Positions 31,480 to 40,231 of a stretch of 43,535 nucleotides of DNA are shown piece by piece. Position 1 is the first letter of the stretch; each line of letters begins with the position of its first letter. A model generated the notes under the pieces. The model was not told the DNA's origin, did not search any database, and worked only from the letters and a program-made list of their open reading frames with translations. Where the stretch lies: positions 1 to 43,535 of the forward strand of contig NZ_NBZV01000041.1 in assembly GCF_002379095.1 (NCBI RefSeq). Reading direction: 5' to 3'. This stretch comes from Polaromonas sp. AER18D-145. GTDB taxonomy: Bacteria; Pseudomonadota; Gammaproteobacteria; Burkholderiales; Burkholderiaceae_C. A program made the translations under genes and the position numbers.

Positions 31480-34017
31480 ATGGTCTGGGTCAAACGGTTT
31501 TTCTGGGGGGCGCTGGTGCTGGTCGCGCTGCTCGCGGCTGCGCTGGCTGTCTACGCTACGCGCGCCTTTCCTGCACTGGACGGCGAACTCAAGCTGCCCG
31601 CCCTGGCAGCGCCGGTGACCGTGGCGCGCGACGGCGCCGACGTCACCCACATCAAGGCCCAGTCCCCGCGCGACGCCTGGATGGCGCTCGGTTATGTGCA
31701 CGCGCAGGAGCGCGGCTGGCAACTGGAGTTCAACCGTCGGGTCATGCGCGGCGAGCTGTCCGAGGTGCTGGGCGAGGCCACGCTGGACACCGACAAGCTC
31801 ATGCGCACGCTGGGCATCATGGAGGCGGCGCAGCGCCAGTGGCAGGTGCTGCCGGCCGAGGCAAAACAGGCGCTGCAAGCCTACAGCGACGGCATCAACG
31901 CGTTTTATGCCGGCAGCGCCCAGGCGCTGTCGCCCGAATTCCACGTCCTCGGCGTCAAGCCGGGCGGCGCCGGCCAGCCCTGGACTCCGCAGGACAGCGT
32001 GGGCTGGGCGCTGATGATGGCGCTGGACCTGGGCGGCAACTGGGGCAATGAATTTGCGCGCCTGTCGGCGGCCAAGGTGCTGACGACCGAACAACTGTGG
32101 CAGCTGTTCACGCCTTACCCGGGCGAGGCGCCGGCCTCCAAAACCGACTTCGCCAAGCTCTATGCCGAACTCGGAGTCTTTCGCCCAGACGCTATCAAGA
32201 CAGGAGCTGCAGAGCCGATTCCGGAAAGGGCTGGAGACCGTTTTGGCATACAAGCCCTGGCCACGAGGCCGGACCTGCTGGCGCTCGACATCAACGACTG
32301 GGCTGCCAACATCGGCAACGTGGAAGGCAAGGGCTCGAACAACTGGGTGCTGGCCGGCAGCCATACCGTCAGCGGCAAGCCCCTGCTGGCCAACGACCCG
32401 CATCTGGGTTTGTCGGCGCCTGCCATCTGGTATTTCGCCCGGCTTCAGGCGCCCGCAGGCCAGGGGGCCGACGGGAAGGCGGCACCGGCGCTGGATGTCA
32501 TCGGCGCAACCCTGCCGGGCCTGCCGTTTGTGGTGCTGGGCCGCACCGCCAAAGTGGCTTGGGGCTTTACCAATACCGGTCCTGACGTGCAGGACCTCTA
32601 CCTGGAGCAGATCAACCCGGCCAACCCGCAGCAATACCGCGTGCCCGGCAGCGGCCCGGCGCAGTGGGCAGATTTCAGCACCCGCAGCGAAACCATCAAG
32701 ATCAAGGGCAAGCCCGACGTCAGCCTGAAGGTGCGCACCAGCCGCCATGGGCCTGTGCTCAGCGACGCGCAGAAAACCCATGGCGAGTTGCTGGACACCG
32801 GCAAGTACGTGATCGCGCTGCGCTGGAGCGCGCTGGAAACCGACAACCTGACGACCCTGGCGGCCTTGCGCGCCAACCAGGCGCAGTCGGTGGACGAGCT
32901 GATCGCCGCCTATGCCGACCACCACTCGCCGATGCAGAATGTGGTGATGGCCGATGTGGCCGGCAAGGTCGCGTACAAGGCCATCGGCAAGGTGCCGCTG
33001 CGCAAGGCCGACAATGACATTCTCGGCATCGCACCGTCGCCGGGCTGGCAGGCGCGTTACGACTGGGCCGGCTGGCTGCCCTACGCGCAGACACCGCAGG
33101 CCGATGCGGTCGCGATAGGCAAAAAAGGCTGGTTTTCCAATGCCAACCAGAGTGTGGTGCCACCGGGTTCCGACCTCTTCCTCGGGCAGGACTGGGTCGT
33201 GCCTTACCGCTTTGACCGCATTGAAAAACTGCTGGCCGCCCAGCCCCGGCATGACGCCGCATCCATGCAGGCCATCCAGTCCGACCAGTTGTCGTCGGCC
33301 ACCCTGCGCCTGCTGCCGTTGTTGCAGAAAACGGTGTCGCAGCACCCGTTGGCCGCGCAAGCGCAGGCGGCGCTGACCAGCTTCGACGGCGTGATGCGGC
33401 CCGACAGCGCGGCGCCGCTGATTTTTTCGGTCTGGGTCGACGAACTGACACGCGGCGTGATCGGCAGCAAGCTGGGCGAGGCCCGCCTCAAAAGCATGTA
33501 CGGCAAGCGCCATTTCCGCAGCGCGATCGAAGAGATGGTGGCGCGCGATGACAAGGCCTGGTGCGGGGCGGCCGGCTGTGCCGTCCAGTCCACCGCCGCG
33601 CTGGACCGCGCACTGACGGCCTTGCAGGCCACGCGGGGCGGCGAGCCTGCGCACTGGAAGTGGGGCGATGCGCATCAGGCGCTGTCGGCGCACCGGCCCT
33701 TCAGCAACGTGGCCGCGCTGGCGCGGCTGTTTGACGTCAGCGTGCCGACCGGCGGGGACTCGTTCACGGTCAACGTTGGCCAGTACTGGCCCAATGATGC
33801 GAAATTCCCGTTTGCCAACCGGCATGCCGCCTCGCTGCGCGCGGTCTATGACCTGGCAGATCTTGAAAAATCGCAGTTCATTTATCAGACCGGGCAAAGC
33901 GGACTGGTGTTTTCCAGCCGCTACCGCGACATGAGCCGGACCTGGGTCGGCGTCAGCTACCGGCCGCTACAGATGAACCCGGCCGGGTTCACCCACGAAC
34001 TTCAGCTCAAGCCCTGA
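31480..34017 (+). CDS. Penicillin acylase family protein (Ntn hydrolase)
   Basis: Exported amidase of the penicillin G acylase/acyl-homoserine-lactone acylase superfamily; substrate not predictable. 845 residues: N-terminal hydrophobic anchor or signal (FFWGALVLVALLAAALAVYA), alpha chain, then the self-processing site Gly-Ser286-Asn-Asn-Trp where Ser286 becomes the catalytic N-terminus of the beta chain. HTVSGKPLLANDPHLGLSAP is the family's next motif. ATG 31480 has an AAGGAGG ribosome site. A repeat copy encodes residues 238-257, within the spacer region just before Ser286. Convergent with katE, 13 bp between stop codons. Confidence 0.9.
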   Translation: MVWVKRFFWGALVLVALLAAALAVYATRAFPALDGELKLPALAAPVTVARDGADVTHIKAQSPRDAWMALGYVHAQERGWQLEFNRRVMRGELSEVLGEATLDTDKLMRTLGIMEAAQRQWQVLPAEAKQALQAYSDGINAFYAGSAQALSPEFHVLGVKPGGAGQPWTPQDSVGWALMMALDLGGNWGNEFARLSAAKVLTTEQLWQLFTPYPGEAPASKTDFAKLYAELGVFRPDAIKTGAAEPIPERAGDRFGIQALATRPDLLALDINDWAANIGNVEGKGSNNWVLAGSHTVSGKPLLANDPHLGLSAPAIWYFARLQAPAGQGADGKAAPALDVIGATLPGLPFVVLGRTAKVAWGFTNTGPDVQDLYLEQINPANPQQYRVPGSGPAQWADFSTRSETIKIKGKPDVSLKVRTSRHGPVLSDAQKTHGELLDTGKYVIALRWSALETDNLTTLAALRANQAQSVDELIAAYADHHSPMQNVVMADVAGKVAYKAIGKVPLRKADNDILGIAPSPGWQARYDWAGWLPYAQTPQADAVAIGKKGWFSNANQSVVPPGSDLFLGQDWVVPYRFDRIEKLLAAQPRHDAASMQAIQSDQLSSATLRLLPLLQKTVSQHPLAAQAQAALTSFDGVMRPDSAAPLIFSVWVDELTRGVIGSKLGEARLKSMYGKRHFRSAIEEMVARDDKAWCGAAGCAVQSTAALDRALTALQATRGGEPAHWKWGDAHQALSAHRPFSNVAALARLFDVSVPTGGDSFTVNVGQYWPNDAKFPFANRHAASLRAVYDLADLEKSQFIYQTGQSGLVFSSRYRDMSRTWVGVSYRPLQMNPAGFTHELQLKP
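32191..32250 (+). repeat. Full in-frame copy of the GCTATCAA-type repeat in the penicillin acylase gene
   Basis: Starts GCTATCAAGACAGGAGCTGC and includes GGAAAGGGCTGGAGACCG then TTTTGGCAT. It matches the HIBCH-like copy codon by codon in phase and length (20 codons, no gaps), and the intergenic copy at 443-496 in its main blocks. It encodes AIKTGAAEPIPERAGDRFGI. Confidence 0.6.
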
Positions 34018-34030
34018 GCCCGCGCGGGCT
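34017..34030. terminator. Perfect palindrome between convergent stops of penicillin acylase and katE
   Basis: AGCCCGC and GCGGGCT abut exactly (34017-34030), filling the 13 bp between the two stop codons; flanking CTGA/TCAG partly extends it. No T-run; could act weakly in both directions. Confidence 0.35.
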
Positions 34031-36208
34031 TCAGGCAGGGACGGCGTCCACATTGAGCCGGTCCCAATGGCGGTGGCGGGCCATCGCTGCTATCAAGGCC
34101 TGCGCAACCTGGCCGTCGGCCGCCTTGCGCGAGTCGCCCAGCAGGATGCCCGCGGTGGGTTCCATCAGCGCGCCATCCTTGGTATCGAGCGCAAAGCCCA
34201 GCGTGCCGAGCAACTGCGCTCCTTCGTTGAGGGCGCAGACGGTCTTGCAATGTTTGTAGGCCTCCAGCACGAAATGGACGGCGTCGCCCAGCTGTGCCAG
34301 CGTGGCGGCACTGGCTGCGCCGCCCGGTATCACGACCGCATCAAACATGATGGACGAGGTGTTGGAAAACGTGTGGTTCGCGGGAAGCTGCTTGCCTGAC
34401 GAAGTGGTGACCGGACCGAGCTGGGGGGCGACAACCTTGCACTGGGCGCCGGCGTCCAGCAGTTCCTGTTGCAGGCGCTTGAAGCTCAGCAGGTCCACGC
34501 CGTCGGCGACCAGAATGGCGACCTTGCGTGTCCGGATGTTGTCGGCGGCCGGCCGGCCGGCCATGCTCAAGGCCGCATCTTCATCGACGGTCTGCGCGAT
34601 CCGGTAGTCACGAAAGCCCAGCCGCCCGGCTGCGGCCTTGGCATCGGGGGCGTTGATGCCCAGCGGCGCCGCCACTCGGGCGGCCAGCTTGGCATCCACA
34701 TGGGCCAGGTTGTCGACCATGCGCTGGCGGATGTCGGGCACCTCGACCTTGGACAGTTCAAACCGGAAGGCGGCCACGATGTGGTCTTTTTCGGCCGGGC
34801 TCTGGCTGTTCCAGAACAGCGTGGCATGGGAAAAATGGTCGTCGAACGAAGGGCTGCGCCGGCGGATTTTCGGGGATTCCAGCGCCTGCGGGTGGGTGTG
34901 AAAGCCCTGCGCGCCGCCATCGACGCGAAATTCCGCGCCTGTCGCCAGGGTGTTGGGCTCGTAAGCGACCCGACCCTTGCTGATGGCTTGCCGGTGCATG
35001 CCGTCGCGCTGGAAATTGTGGAAAGGGCAGACCGCCTTGTTGATCGGGATCTCGTGAAAATTCGCCCCGCCCAGGCGTGACAGCTGGGTGTCCGTGTAGG
35101 AAAACAGGCGCCCTTGCAACAGCGGGTCGTCGGTGAGGTCGATGCCCGGCACCAGATGGCCGGGGTGAAACGCCACCTGTTCGGTCTCGGCAAAGAAGTT
35201 GTCCGGATTGCGGTTGAGCACCATCTTGCCGATGAGCTGCACCGGAACGACCGATTCGGGGATCAGCTTGGTCGGGTCCAGGATGTCAAAGCCGAGCTTG
35301 TCTTCCTGGCCTTCCTCGATGATCTGGACGCCGAGTTCCCACTCCGGAAAGTCGCCCCTGTCGATGGCTTCCCAGAGGTCCCGGCGGTGGTAGTCCGCGT
35401 CTTTTCCTGCGATTTTCTGGGCTTCGTCCCAGGCCAGGCCGTGCACGCCGAGTTTGGGCTTCCAGTGGAATTTCACAAAATGCGCGTCGCCGTGCGCATT
35501 GATGAAACGGAAGGTGTGCACGCCAAAACCTTCCATCATGCGGTAGCTGCGCGGAATGGCGCGGTCCGACATCGCCCACATCAGCATGTGGGTCGATTCG
35601 GGCATCAGCGAGACAAAGTCCCAGAAGGTGTCGTGCGCGCTCGCGGCCTGCGGCATCTCGTTGTGGGGCTCGGGCTTGAGGGCATGGACGAGGTCGGGGA
35701 ACTTGATTGCGTCCTGGACGAAGAAGACCGGGATGTTGTTGCCCACCAGGTCGTAGTTGCCTTCGTCGGTGTAGAACTTGACGGCAAAACCGCGCACGTC
35801 GCGCACCGTGTCGGCCGACCCCCGCGATCCGGCGACGGTGGAGAAACGCACGAACACCGGGGTCTCCAGTTCGGGATTCTGCAAAAAGCCGGCGCTGGTG
35901 AACTGCGTCATTGGCTTGTAGAGCTTGAAAACCCCGTGCGCCGCGGAGCCGCGTGCATGCACAACGCGCTCGGGAATGCGCTCATGGTCGAAGTGGGTGA
36001 TTTTTTCGCGGAGGATGAAGTCCTCCATCAGCGTCGGACCGCGGACGCCGGCCTTGAGCGAATTGTGGTTGTCCGGAATGTGCAGACCCTGGTTGGTCGT
36101 CAGCGTGCTGGCGGCGTCGGCAGTAAAAGCCTGAAGCTGTTTTTGCTTTTCGGAGACCCCGTTGGAAAGCTTGGGGGCACTGGCTGTACTGCGCTTGGGT
36201 TGCGTCAT
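34031..36208 (-). CDS. katE: Large-subunit monofunctional catalase (HPII/KatE type)
   Basis: Haem catalase that breaks down hydrogen peroxide. 725 residues, the large-subunit class. Distal His84 in [12 protein letters not shown], catalytic Asn in [10 protein letters not shown] (about 157-158), proximal Tyr371 in [14 protein letters not shown]. The C-terminal ~150 residues ([20 protein letters not shown] onward, with FDAVVIPGG) form the DJ-1/class I amidotransferase-like domain typical of HPII. ATG 36208 with AAGGAA six bases before it; an in-frame ATG at 36232 is less likely. Follows a small membrane protein gene by 75 bp on the same strand. Confidence 0.96.
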   Translation of the reverse strand: MTQPKRSTASAPKLSNGVSEKQKQLQAFTADAASTLTTNQGLHIPDNHNSLKAGVRGPTLMEDFILREKITHFDHERIPERVVHARGSAAHGVFKLYKPMTQFTSAGFLQNPELETPVFVRFSTVAGSRGSADTVRDVRGFAVKFYTDEGNYDLVGNNIPVFFVQDAIKFPDLVHALKPEPHNEMPQAASAHDTFWDFVSLMPESTHMLMWAMSDRAIPRSYRMMEGFGVHTFRFINAHGDAHFVKFHWKPKLGVHGLAWDEAQKIAGKDADYHRRDLWEAIDRGDFPEWELGVQIIEEGQEDKLGFDILDPTKLIPESVVPVQLIGKMVLNRNPDNFFAETEQVAFHPGHLVPGIDLTDDPLLQGRLFSYTDTQLSRLGGANFHEIPINKAVCPFHNFQRDGMHRQAISKGRVAYEPNTLATGAEFRVDGGAQGFHTHPQALESPKIRRRSPSFDDHFSHATLFWNSQSPAEKDHIVAAFRFELSKVEVPDIRQRMVDNLAHVDAKLAARVAAPLGINAPDAKAAAGRLGFRDYRIAQTVDEDAALSMAGRPAADNIRTRKVAILVADGVDLLSFKRLQQELLDAGAQCKVVAPQLGPVTTSSGKQLPANHTFSNTSSIMFDAVVIPGGAASAATLAQLGDAVHFVLEAYKHCKTVCALNEGAQLLGTLGFALDTKDGALMEPTAGILLGDSRKAADGQVAQALIAAMARHRHWDRLNVDAVPA

Positions 36209-36283
36209 CTGGGTTCCTTGAAAACGGTTCAAAAAGTGAGGAAGGTGCCGACCGGACAGGCGGCCGTGGCGGCTGCAGGGGCT

Positions 36284-36541
36284 CTAACTGGACTCGCAGT
36301 CGAGCAGGCGCTCCAGCCCCTTGGCGACAAGGATCACGGCCAGGGTCGCCACCATGGCGACCATCAGCCAGGCAATGACGGTTTGCAGCGACTCGGCCGT
36401 GCCTTCGGGCAAGATGGCCAGCAGGGCGCCCAGTCCGACCAAGGCGGCCACCAGCCAGGCCGCAGGTCCGAAAGGGGCGTGCCGCTGGCGCGTGCCCTCT
36501 GTGCCGGGGGCGTCGGTGGGGGAGGATGCTGCGAGTGCCAT
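36284..36541 (-). CDS. Small two-helix membrane protein upstream of katE
   Basis: 85 residues, not recognised. Polar N-terminus (about 1-25), then two hydrophobic helices (AAWLVAALVGLGALLAILP at about 27-45; TVIAWLMVAMVATLAVILVA at about 54-73) and a short charged tail ending LLDCESS. TGAGGA ribosome site before ATG 36541. Same strand as katE and 75 bp upstream, so probably in the same transcript and possibly part of the stress response. Confidence 0.7.
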   Translation of the reverse strand: MALAASSPTDAPGTEGTRQRHAPFGPAAWLVAALVGLGALLAILPEGTAESLQTVIAWLMVAMVATLAVILVAKGLERLLDCESS

Positions 36542-36615
36542 CGGATGTCCTCATGGGAAGGGGGCGGTGGAAGAAACACACTGCGGGAAACACTGCGGGG
36601 AAGAGCAGTTCCCAC

Positions 36616-36702
36616 CTTACAAGCCGGGGCGGCTGGGGGCCGTAGTTGCCAGGCGCCAGTGGCTGTAAGGCCAGTCGCGAGCCCTTGTAAGACCTGTCTT
36701 AC
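36616..36702. promoter_or_regulatory. Cluster of GTAAG half-sites with a perfect palindrome in the katE control region
   Basis: In the 390-bp gap between the katE-side and plus-side genes: CTTACAAG (36616-36623), CTGTAAGG (36663-36670), CTTGTAAG (36684-36691), and the palindrome GTAAGAC-CT-GTCTTAC (36687-36702). These look like binding sites of one regulator serving one or both divergent operons. The rest of the gap (36703-36931) holds a TCCTACAGG near 36791 and a GGCCC/GGGCC hairpin (36872-36886) followed by six T; no gene seen. Confidence 0.5.
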
Positions 36703-36931
36703 TTCAATGCGTCGCACTGCCTGACCGCCGCGTGGGCCGCACAAACGTTGTGCCGGGCCCCGCCGCAGGCGCGGCCGCGCCGAGACTTCCTCCTACAGGG
36801 CGACAGTGGGCTTTCCCGCATGACGGGCCGGCCAATCCTTTTAAGGTTTCAGGACTGCGAGAAAAGCACGCGGCCCGGTGTGGGCCCGCCATTTTTTACT
36901 GAACCGGTACTGACCCGGAGAAAGCGTCCTG

Positions 36932-37240
36932 ATGATCACGCCCCGCATTGAAGAAGAGAACGCATTGCCACCCGCGCCATCGCGGCCGCTGACCGAGGAC
37001 GTGCTGCAATCGGCCGAACAGGCGGTGCTGAGCAACCCCGCTTCGGACGGGCTTCTTCTGGCCGCCGTCGGCCATGACGCGGCAGCACCGGGTGTGCTGA
37101 CGCGCTACCGAGATTCGCTGGCCGACCAGGTGGCGCGCAAGCCGGGGCAGTCCGCGCTGCTCGCCCTGGCGGCGGGCGCCCTGGGCGCCGCGCTGTTGCG
37201 GACGCTGGTCAGCCGCCGCAGGCGCCACCAACGGTCATGA
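36932..37240 (+). CDS. Small protein with C-terminal membrane helix (DUF883/ElaB-like layout)
   Basis: 102 residues. Polar, partly helical N-terminal two thirds (LTEDVLQSAEQAVLSNPASD and LTRYRDSLADQVARKPGQ) and one hydrophobic helix near the end (ALLALAAGALGAALLRTLV) followed by a basic tail SRRRRHQRS. The layout, with a KPGQSALLALAAGALGA helix, resembles ElaB/YqjD-type stress membrane proteins, but similarity is loose. Ribosome site CGGAG about 11 bases before ATG 36932. The next ORF overlaps by ATGA. Confidence 0.6.
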   Translation: MITPRIEEENALPPAPSRPLTEDVLQSAEQAVLSNPASDGLLLAAVGHDAAAPGVLTRYRDSLADQVARKPGQSALLALAAGALGAALLRTLVSRRRRHQRS

Positions 37241-37407
37241 TCCTTCATGCCACGCCTCGTTCCTGGAAGGCCCATGTGCCTCCCGGCAGTCCGCCGCCGG
37301 TGATGCCGCCCTCACCGGAGCCACCGCCCGAGGTGATCGACTTGCCGCCCGCCGAGCCCGTCCAGCCGGTGCGCGAGCCGGGCCAGGTGAGTCCGGCTCA
37401 GGCCTGA
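37237..37407 (+). CDS. 56-residue proline-rich small protein
   Basis: ATG 37237 overlaps the preceding stop (ATGA) and the frame runs to TGA 37405-37407. About a third of the residues are proline ([19 protein letters not shown], then [17 protein letters not shown]). No membrane helix. Translational coupling to the previous gene and the composition support a real product; the function is unknown. Its last 10 bases overlap the end of the convergent crotonase gene. Confidence 0.55.
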   Translation: MILHATPRSWKAHVPPGSPPPVMPPSPEPPPEVIDLPPAEPVQPVREPGQVSPAQA

Positions 37408-38303
37408 GGCGGTCGCGACGACAGGTCACGAATGGCGTTTCGCGCCTCGTCGCCTTCGGGAATCGGCTCGCCGCTGTCACGCCACTGCACGGCGGCCTTG
37501 AAGCCTTCGGCCTGGGCATAACGGCGAAACCACATGCCCTCGGGGTTGTGGCGCGTGATGCCGTCAAACACGGTGGCCATCATCTGCGTCTGCTCCAGCC
37601 CCATGGTCAGCATCACCTGGTTGACCACCATCTTGTGCATGGCCAGATGCGAGCGCGGCACCCCGGCGATGCGCTGCGCGAGTTTCAGGGTGGCCGCTTC
37701 CAGCTGATCGGACGGCACACTCTCGTTGGCCAGGCCCCAGTCGGCGGCCTTTTTTCCGTCGATGGTGTCGCCGGTGAACATCAGCTGCTTGGCGCGGGTG
37801 GCGCCCAGGCGATAGGTCCACATCGCGGTGGTGGGGCAGCCCCAGACGCGGGTCGGCATGTAGCCGATGCGGGCATCGTCGGCCATCACCAGCAAGTCGC
37901 AGCACAGGGCAATGTCGCTGCCACCGGCGGCGGCGTAACCGTGGACCTTCGCAATCGTCGGTTTCGGACTGCGCCACAGGCTCATGAAGTCTTCGGTGTT
38001 GCGTTTCATGTAGGCGTAGTCAACCATCGGGTCCCAGGGGAACTGCTCCTGCTGGCAGGGGTGGTCGATGTTGCCTTCGCCGAAGTGATTGAGGTCGTAA
38101 CCGCCACAAAACCCCTTGCCCGCGCCTTCGACAATGATCACGTGGACCTCATCCTCGGCCGCCGCCCAGTCGATGGCGGCCCGGATCTCGCGCGGCATGG
38201 CGTCATTGATGGCGTTGAGCCGTTCCGGACGGTTGAGCAGCAGGCGCGCGATGCGCGGGTGGGCGGCGTCCTTGTCGATGCGCAGGGTGCTGAATTCGGG
38301 CAT
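37398..38303 (-). CDS. Crotonase-family protein (enoyl-CoA hydratase/isomerase-like) lacking the classical glutamates
   Basis: 301 residues with the crotonase fold: oxyanion-hole [13 protein letters not shown] near 62-74 and [20 protein letters not shown] near 118-137. In classical enoyl-CoA hydratase two glutamates act (GGGCE and PE motifs); here the matching places read GGSD and MPTR, so water addition by that mechanism is doubtful. The family also includes hydrolases, isomerases and lyases. ATG 38303. Divergent from the monooxygenase operon, with 150 bp between the starts holding the duplicated operator, so shared control by MarR is plausible. A longer C-terminus than usual includes [18 protein letters not shown]. 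Confidence 0.82.
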   Translation of the reverse strand: MPEFSTLRIDKDAAHPRIARLLLNRPERLNAINDAMPREIRAAIDWAAAEDEVHVIIVEGAGKGFCGGYDLNHFGEGNIDHPCQQEQFPWDPMVDYAYMKRNTEDFMSLWRSPKPTIAKVHGYAAAGGSDIALCCDLLVMADDARIGYMPTRVWGCPTTAMWTYRLGATRAKQLMFTGDTIDGKKAADWGLANESVPSDQLEAATLKLAQRIAGVPRSHLAMHKMVVNQVMLTMGLEQTQMMATVFDGITRHNPEGMWFRRYAQAEGFKAAVQWRDSGEPIPEGDEARNAIRDLSSRPPQA

Positions 38304-38392
38304 GTCTTGTCTCCGGTGGGTTGATGAAAACCATCATAGCCAAGGGCGGGGCAGGCACCGTGGCGGGCAAGGGCGGGTCTGCTTTCCCAATC

Positions 38393-38438
38393 TGGTTGCG
38401 CCTGCAACCAGTTCGCCTTATAGTTGTGTCCGCAACCA
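38393..38438 (+). promoter_or_regulatory. Promoter with two copies of an 18-bp operator (likely MarR site)
   Basis: Promoter TTGCGC (38396-38401), 17 bases, TATAGT (38419-38424), start near 38431, 23 bases before the monooxygenase ATG. Operator 1 TGGTTGCGCCTGCAACCA (38393-38410) is a perfect inverted repeat (TGGTTGC/GCAACCA) covering the -35. Operator 2 TAGTTGTGTCCGCAACCA (38421-38438) matches it at 14 of 18 positions and covers the -10 and start point. They lie 28 bp apart. The MarR gene at the end of the operon is the obvious candidate regulator. Confidence 0.75.
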
Positions 38439-38453
38439 ACCTGGCGCCTGCCC

Positions 38454-40037
38454 ATGACTACCCTTGAATCCTCCTTCCCGGACCGTATTCCGGTGCTGAT
38501 TGCCGGCGGCGGACCGGTCGGTCTCACCCTGGCCGCTTTGCTCTCGCGCTACGGCATCGACTGCCTGGTGGTGGAAGCCGATGAGGCTTATTGCAGTGGC
38601 AGCCGCGCCATCTGCATGTCGCGCCGCTCGCAGGAAATCCTCGGCTGGGTCGGCGCCGACAAGCCGCTGGTGGACAAGGGCCTGTCCTGGGTCGGCGGGC
38701 GCAGCTACTGGCGCGACGCCGAGGTGCTGCATTTCCGGATGCCCAGCGAGCCGACCCAGCGCTTTGCGCCCATGGTCAACATCCAGCAGTTTTATGTGGA
38801 GGAGTTTGCGCACCGCGCCGGCACCGCAGCCATGGACGTGCGCTGGTCCAGCCGCGTGACGGCGCTGCGACCGCTTGACGATGGCGCCGAGGTCGAAGTC
38901 CAAAGCCCCTCGGGAATACACAAGGTTCGCGCCGACTGGGTGGTCGCCTGCGACGGCGGGCGCAGCACCGTGCGCGAGCAGCTCGGCCTGCAGTTGCAGG
39001 GCACGCAGTACGACGGCAAATACGTGATCGTCGACATCGTGCAAAAAACAAAAAGGGCGGTCGAGCGCCTGGCCTGGTTCGACCCGCCGTCCAACCCCGG
39101 CTCCACCATCCTGATGCACCGCCAGCCCGACGATGTCTGGCGCATCGATTACCAGATCCGTGACGACGAAGACCCGGTCGAGGCGGTCAAGCCCGAAAAC
39201 GTCTTGCCGCGCGTGTTAAGCCATTTGCGCATGATCGGCGAGGACGAGCCGTGGGAACCGCTGTGGATCTCGATCTACAACGCCAAATGCCTGAGCCTGG
39301 ACAGCTACCGCCACGGCCGCGTGTTGTTTGCTGGTGACGCCGCGCACCTGGTGCCCATCTTCGGCGTGCGCGGTCTTAATTCCGGGCTGGACGATGCCGG
39401 CAACCTGGCGTGGAAGCTGGCCGCCGTGATCGAGGGCAGGGCGGCTGAAAACCTGCTCGATTCATATTCCACCGAGCGGGTGCACGCCGCGCGTGAAAAC
39501 ATCGCCTACGGCGCCAAAAGCACCGAGTTCATGGCGCCGCCCAACTTTGCCTTCAAGCTGATGCGTGAGGCCACCTTGCGGCTCGCGCTCAGCGACGACA
39601 AGGTGCGCTCGCTGATCAACCCGCGCCAGTCCTCGCCCATCACCTATGTCGATTCACCGCTCAACGTGCCGCAAGCCGGTGCGTGGGCTAATGATCTGGC
39701 CGCGCCAGGTGCGCCCGCGCCCGAGGCCCTGCTGGCCGGCCCGCACGGCCCGCTGCACCTGACGCAATGTTTTGGCCGCGACATGCTGTGCCTGGTGTTC
39801 GCCGACGGCGCCATGCCCGATGCGCTGCGGGACCTGCCCGACCACGGCGTGGCGGTGCTGGAGGTAGAACCTGAGGCCGACACCCTGGGCCAGGCGCGCC
39901 AGCGTTACGGCCTGCTAGAGGCGAGCGCCGAGGCCCTGGTGCTGGTACGCCCCGACGGTTATGTGATGGGCCGCTGGCGCGGCCTGGACCCGGCGCCGTT
40001 GCTGGCCGCCCTCGAACAGAAAGGATTCGCCGTATGA
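38454..40037 (+). CDS. FAD-dependent aromatic monooxygenase (MhpA/PheA-like)
   Basis: Flavin hydroxylase of the FAD_binding_3 family; probably adds oxygen to an aromatic acid or phenol using NAD(P)H. 527 residues. FAD motifs in order: VLIAGGGPVGLTLAALLSRY (about 15-34), WVVACDGGRSTVREQLGL (about 163-180) and VLFAGDAAHLVPIFGVRGLN (about 290-309). A thioredoxin-like C-terminal domain follows (last ~130 residues, RPDGYVMGRW). ATG 38454 is 23 bases after the predicted start of transcription; the frame is open to 38424 but that lies in the operator. Its stop overlaps the next gene by ATGA. Exact substrate cannot be read from the sequence. Confidence 0.88.
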   Translation: MTTLESSFPDRIPVLIAGGGPVGLTLAALLSRYGIDCLVVEADEAYCSGSRAICMSRRSQEILGWVGADKPLVDKGLSWVGGRSYWRDAEVLHFRMPSEPTQRFAPMVNIQQFYVEEFAHRAGTAAMDVRWSSRVTALRPLDDGAEVEVQSPSGIHKVRADWVVACDGGRSTVREQLGLQLQGTQYDGKYVIVDIVQKTKRAVERLAWFDPPSNPGSTILMHRQPDDVWRIDYQIRDDEDPVEAVKPENVLPRVLSHLRMIGEDEPWEPLWISIYNAKCLSLDSYRHGRVLFAGDAAHLVPIFGVRGLNSGLDDAGNLAWKLAAVIEGRAAENLLDSYSTERVHAARENIAYGAKSTEFMAPPNFAFKLMREATLRLALSDDKVRSLINPRQSSPITYVDSPLNVPQAGAWANDLAAPGAPAPEALLAGPHGPLHLTQCFGRDMLCLVFADGAMPDALRDLPDHGVAVLEVEPEADTLGQARQRYGLLEASAEALVLVRPDGYVMGRWRGLDPAPLLAALEQKGFAV

Positions 40038-40231
40038 CCGATGCCGATCTTGACCGGAGTTATTCCGCCCTGTGCGAAGCCCTTGCGCAGGTGGGCGAGG
40101 CCAGGGCGCCGCTCTTGCTGGCCATGCTGAGCCTGTCGCTGATGAGCCGCTTCGAACGTGCCGACCAGGTCTTGCCCCTGATCGCCAACGCGAAGAAACA
40201 GTGCGCCGCCGAGGCCGGTGATGCCGCGTAA
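40034..40231 (+). CDS. DUF2783-like small protein
   Basis: 65 residues, all-helical in appearance (LDRSYSALCEALAQVGEARA, then a hydrophobic LLLAMLSLSLMSRF and RADQVLPLIANAKKQ). Size, pattern and position directly after an FAD monooxygenase match what I recall of DUF2783 proteins; not verified. Overlaps the monooxygenase stop by ATGA and the MarR start by 11 bases, so all three are coupled. Role unknown, perhaps a partner of the hydroxylase. Confidence 0.7.
   Translation: MTDADLDRSYSALCEALAQVGEARAPLLLAMLSLSLMSRFERADQVLPLIANAKKQCAAEAGDAA

Noticed and set aside
31348..33897. 849-codon open frame opposite the penicillin acylase gene
   Set aside because: Antisense shadow of a clear Ntn hydrolase with signal peptide, catalytic Ser and strong ribosome site.
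34084..34110. Another GCTATCAAGG-like match near the 3' end of katE
   Set aside because: Only the first ten bases match the repeat and the following sequence does not; it codes for a conserved-looking part of KatE on the other strand.
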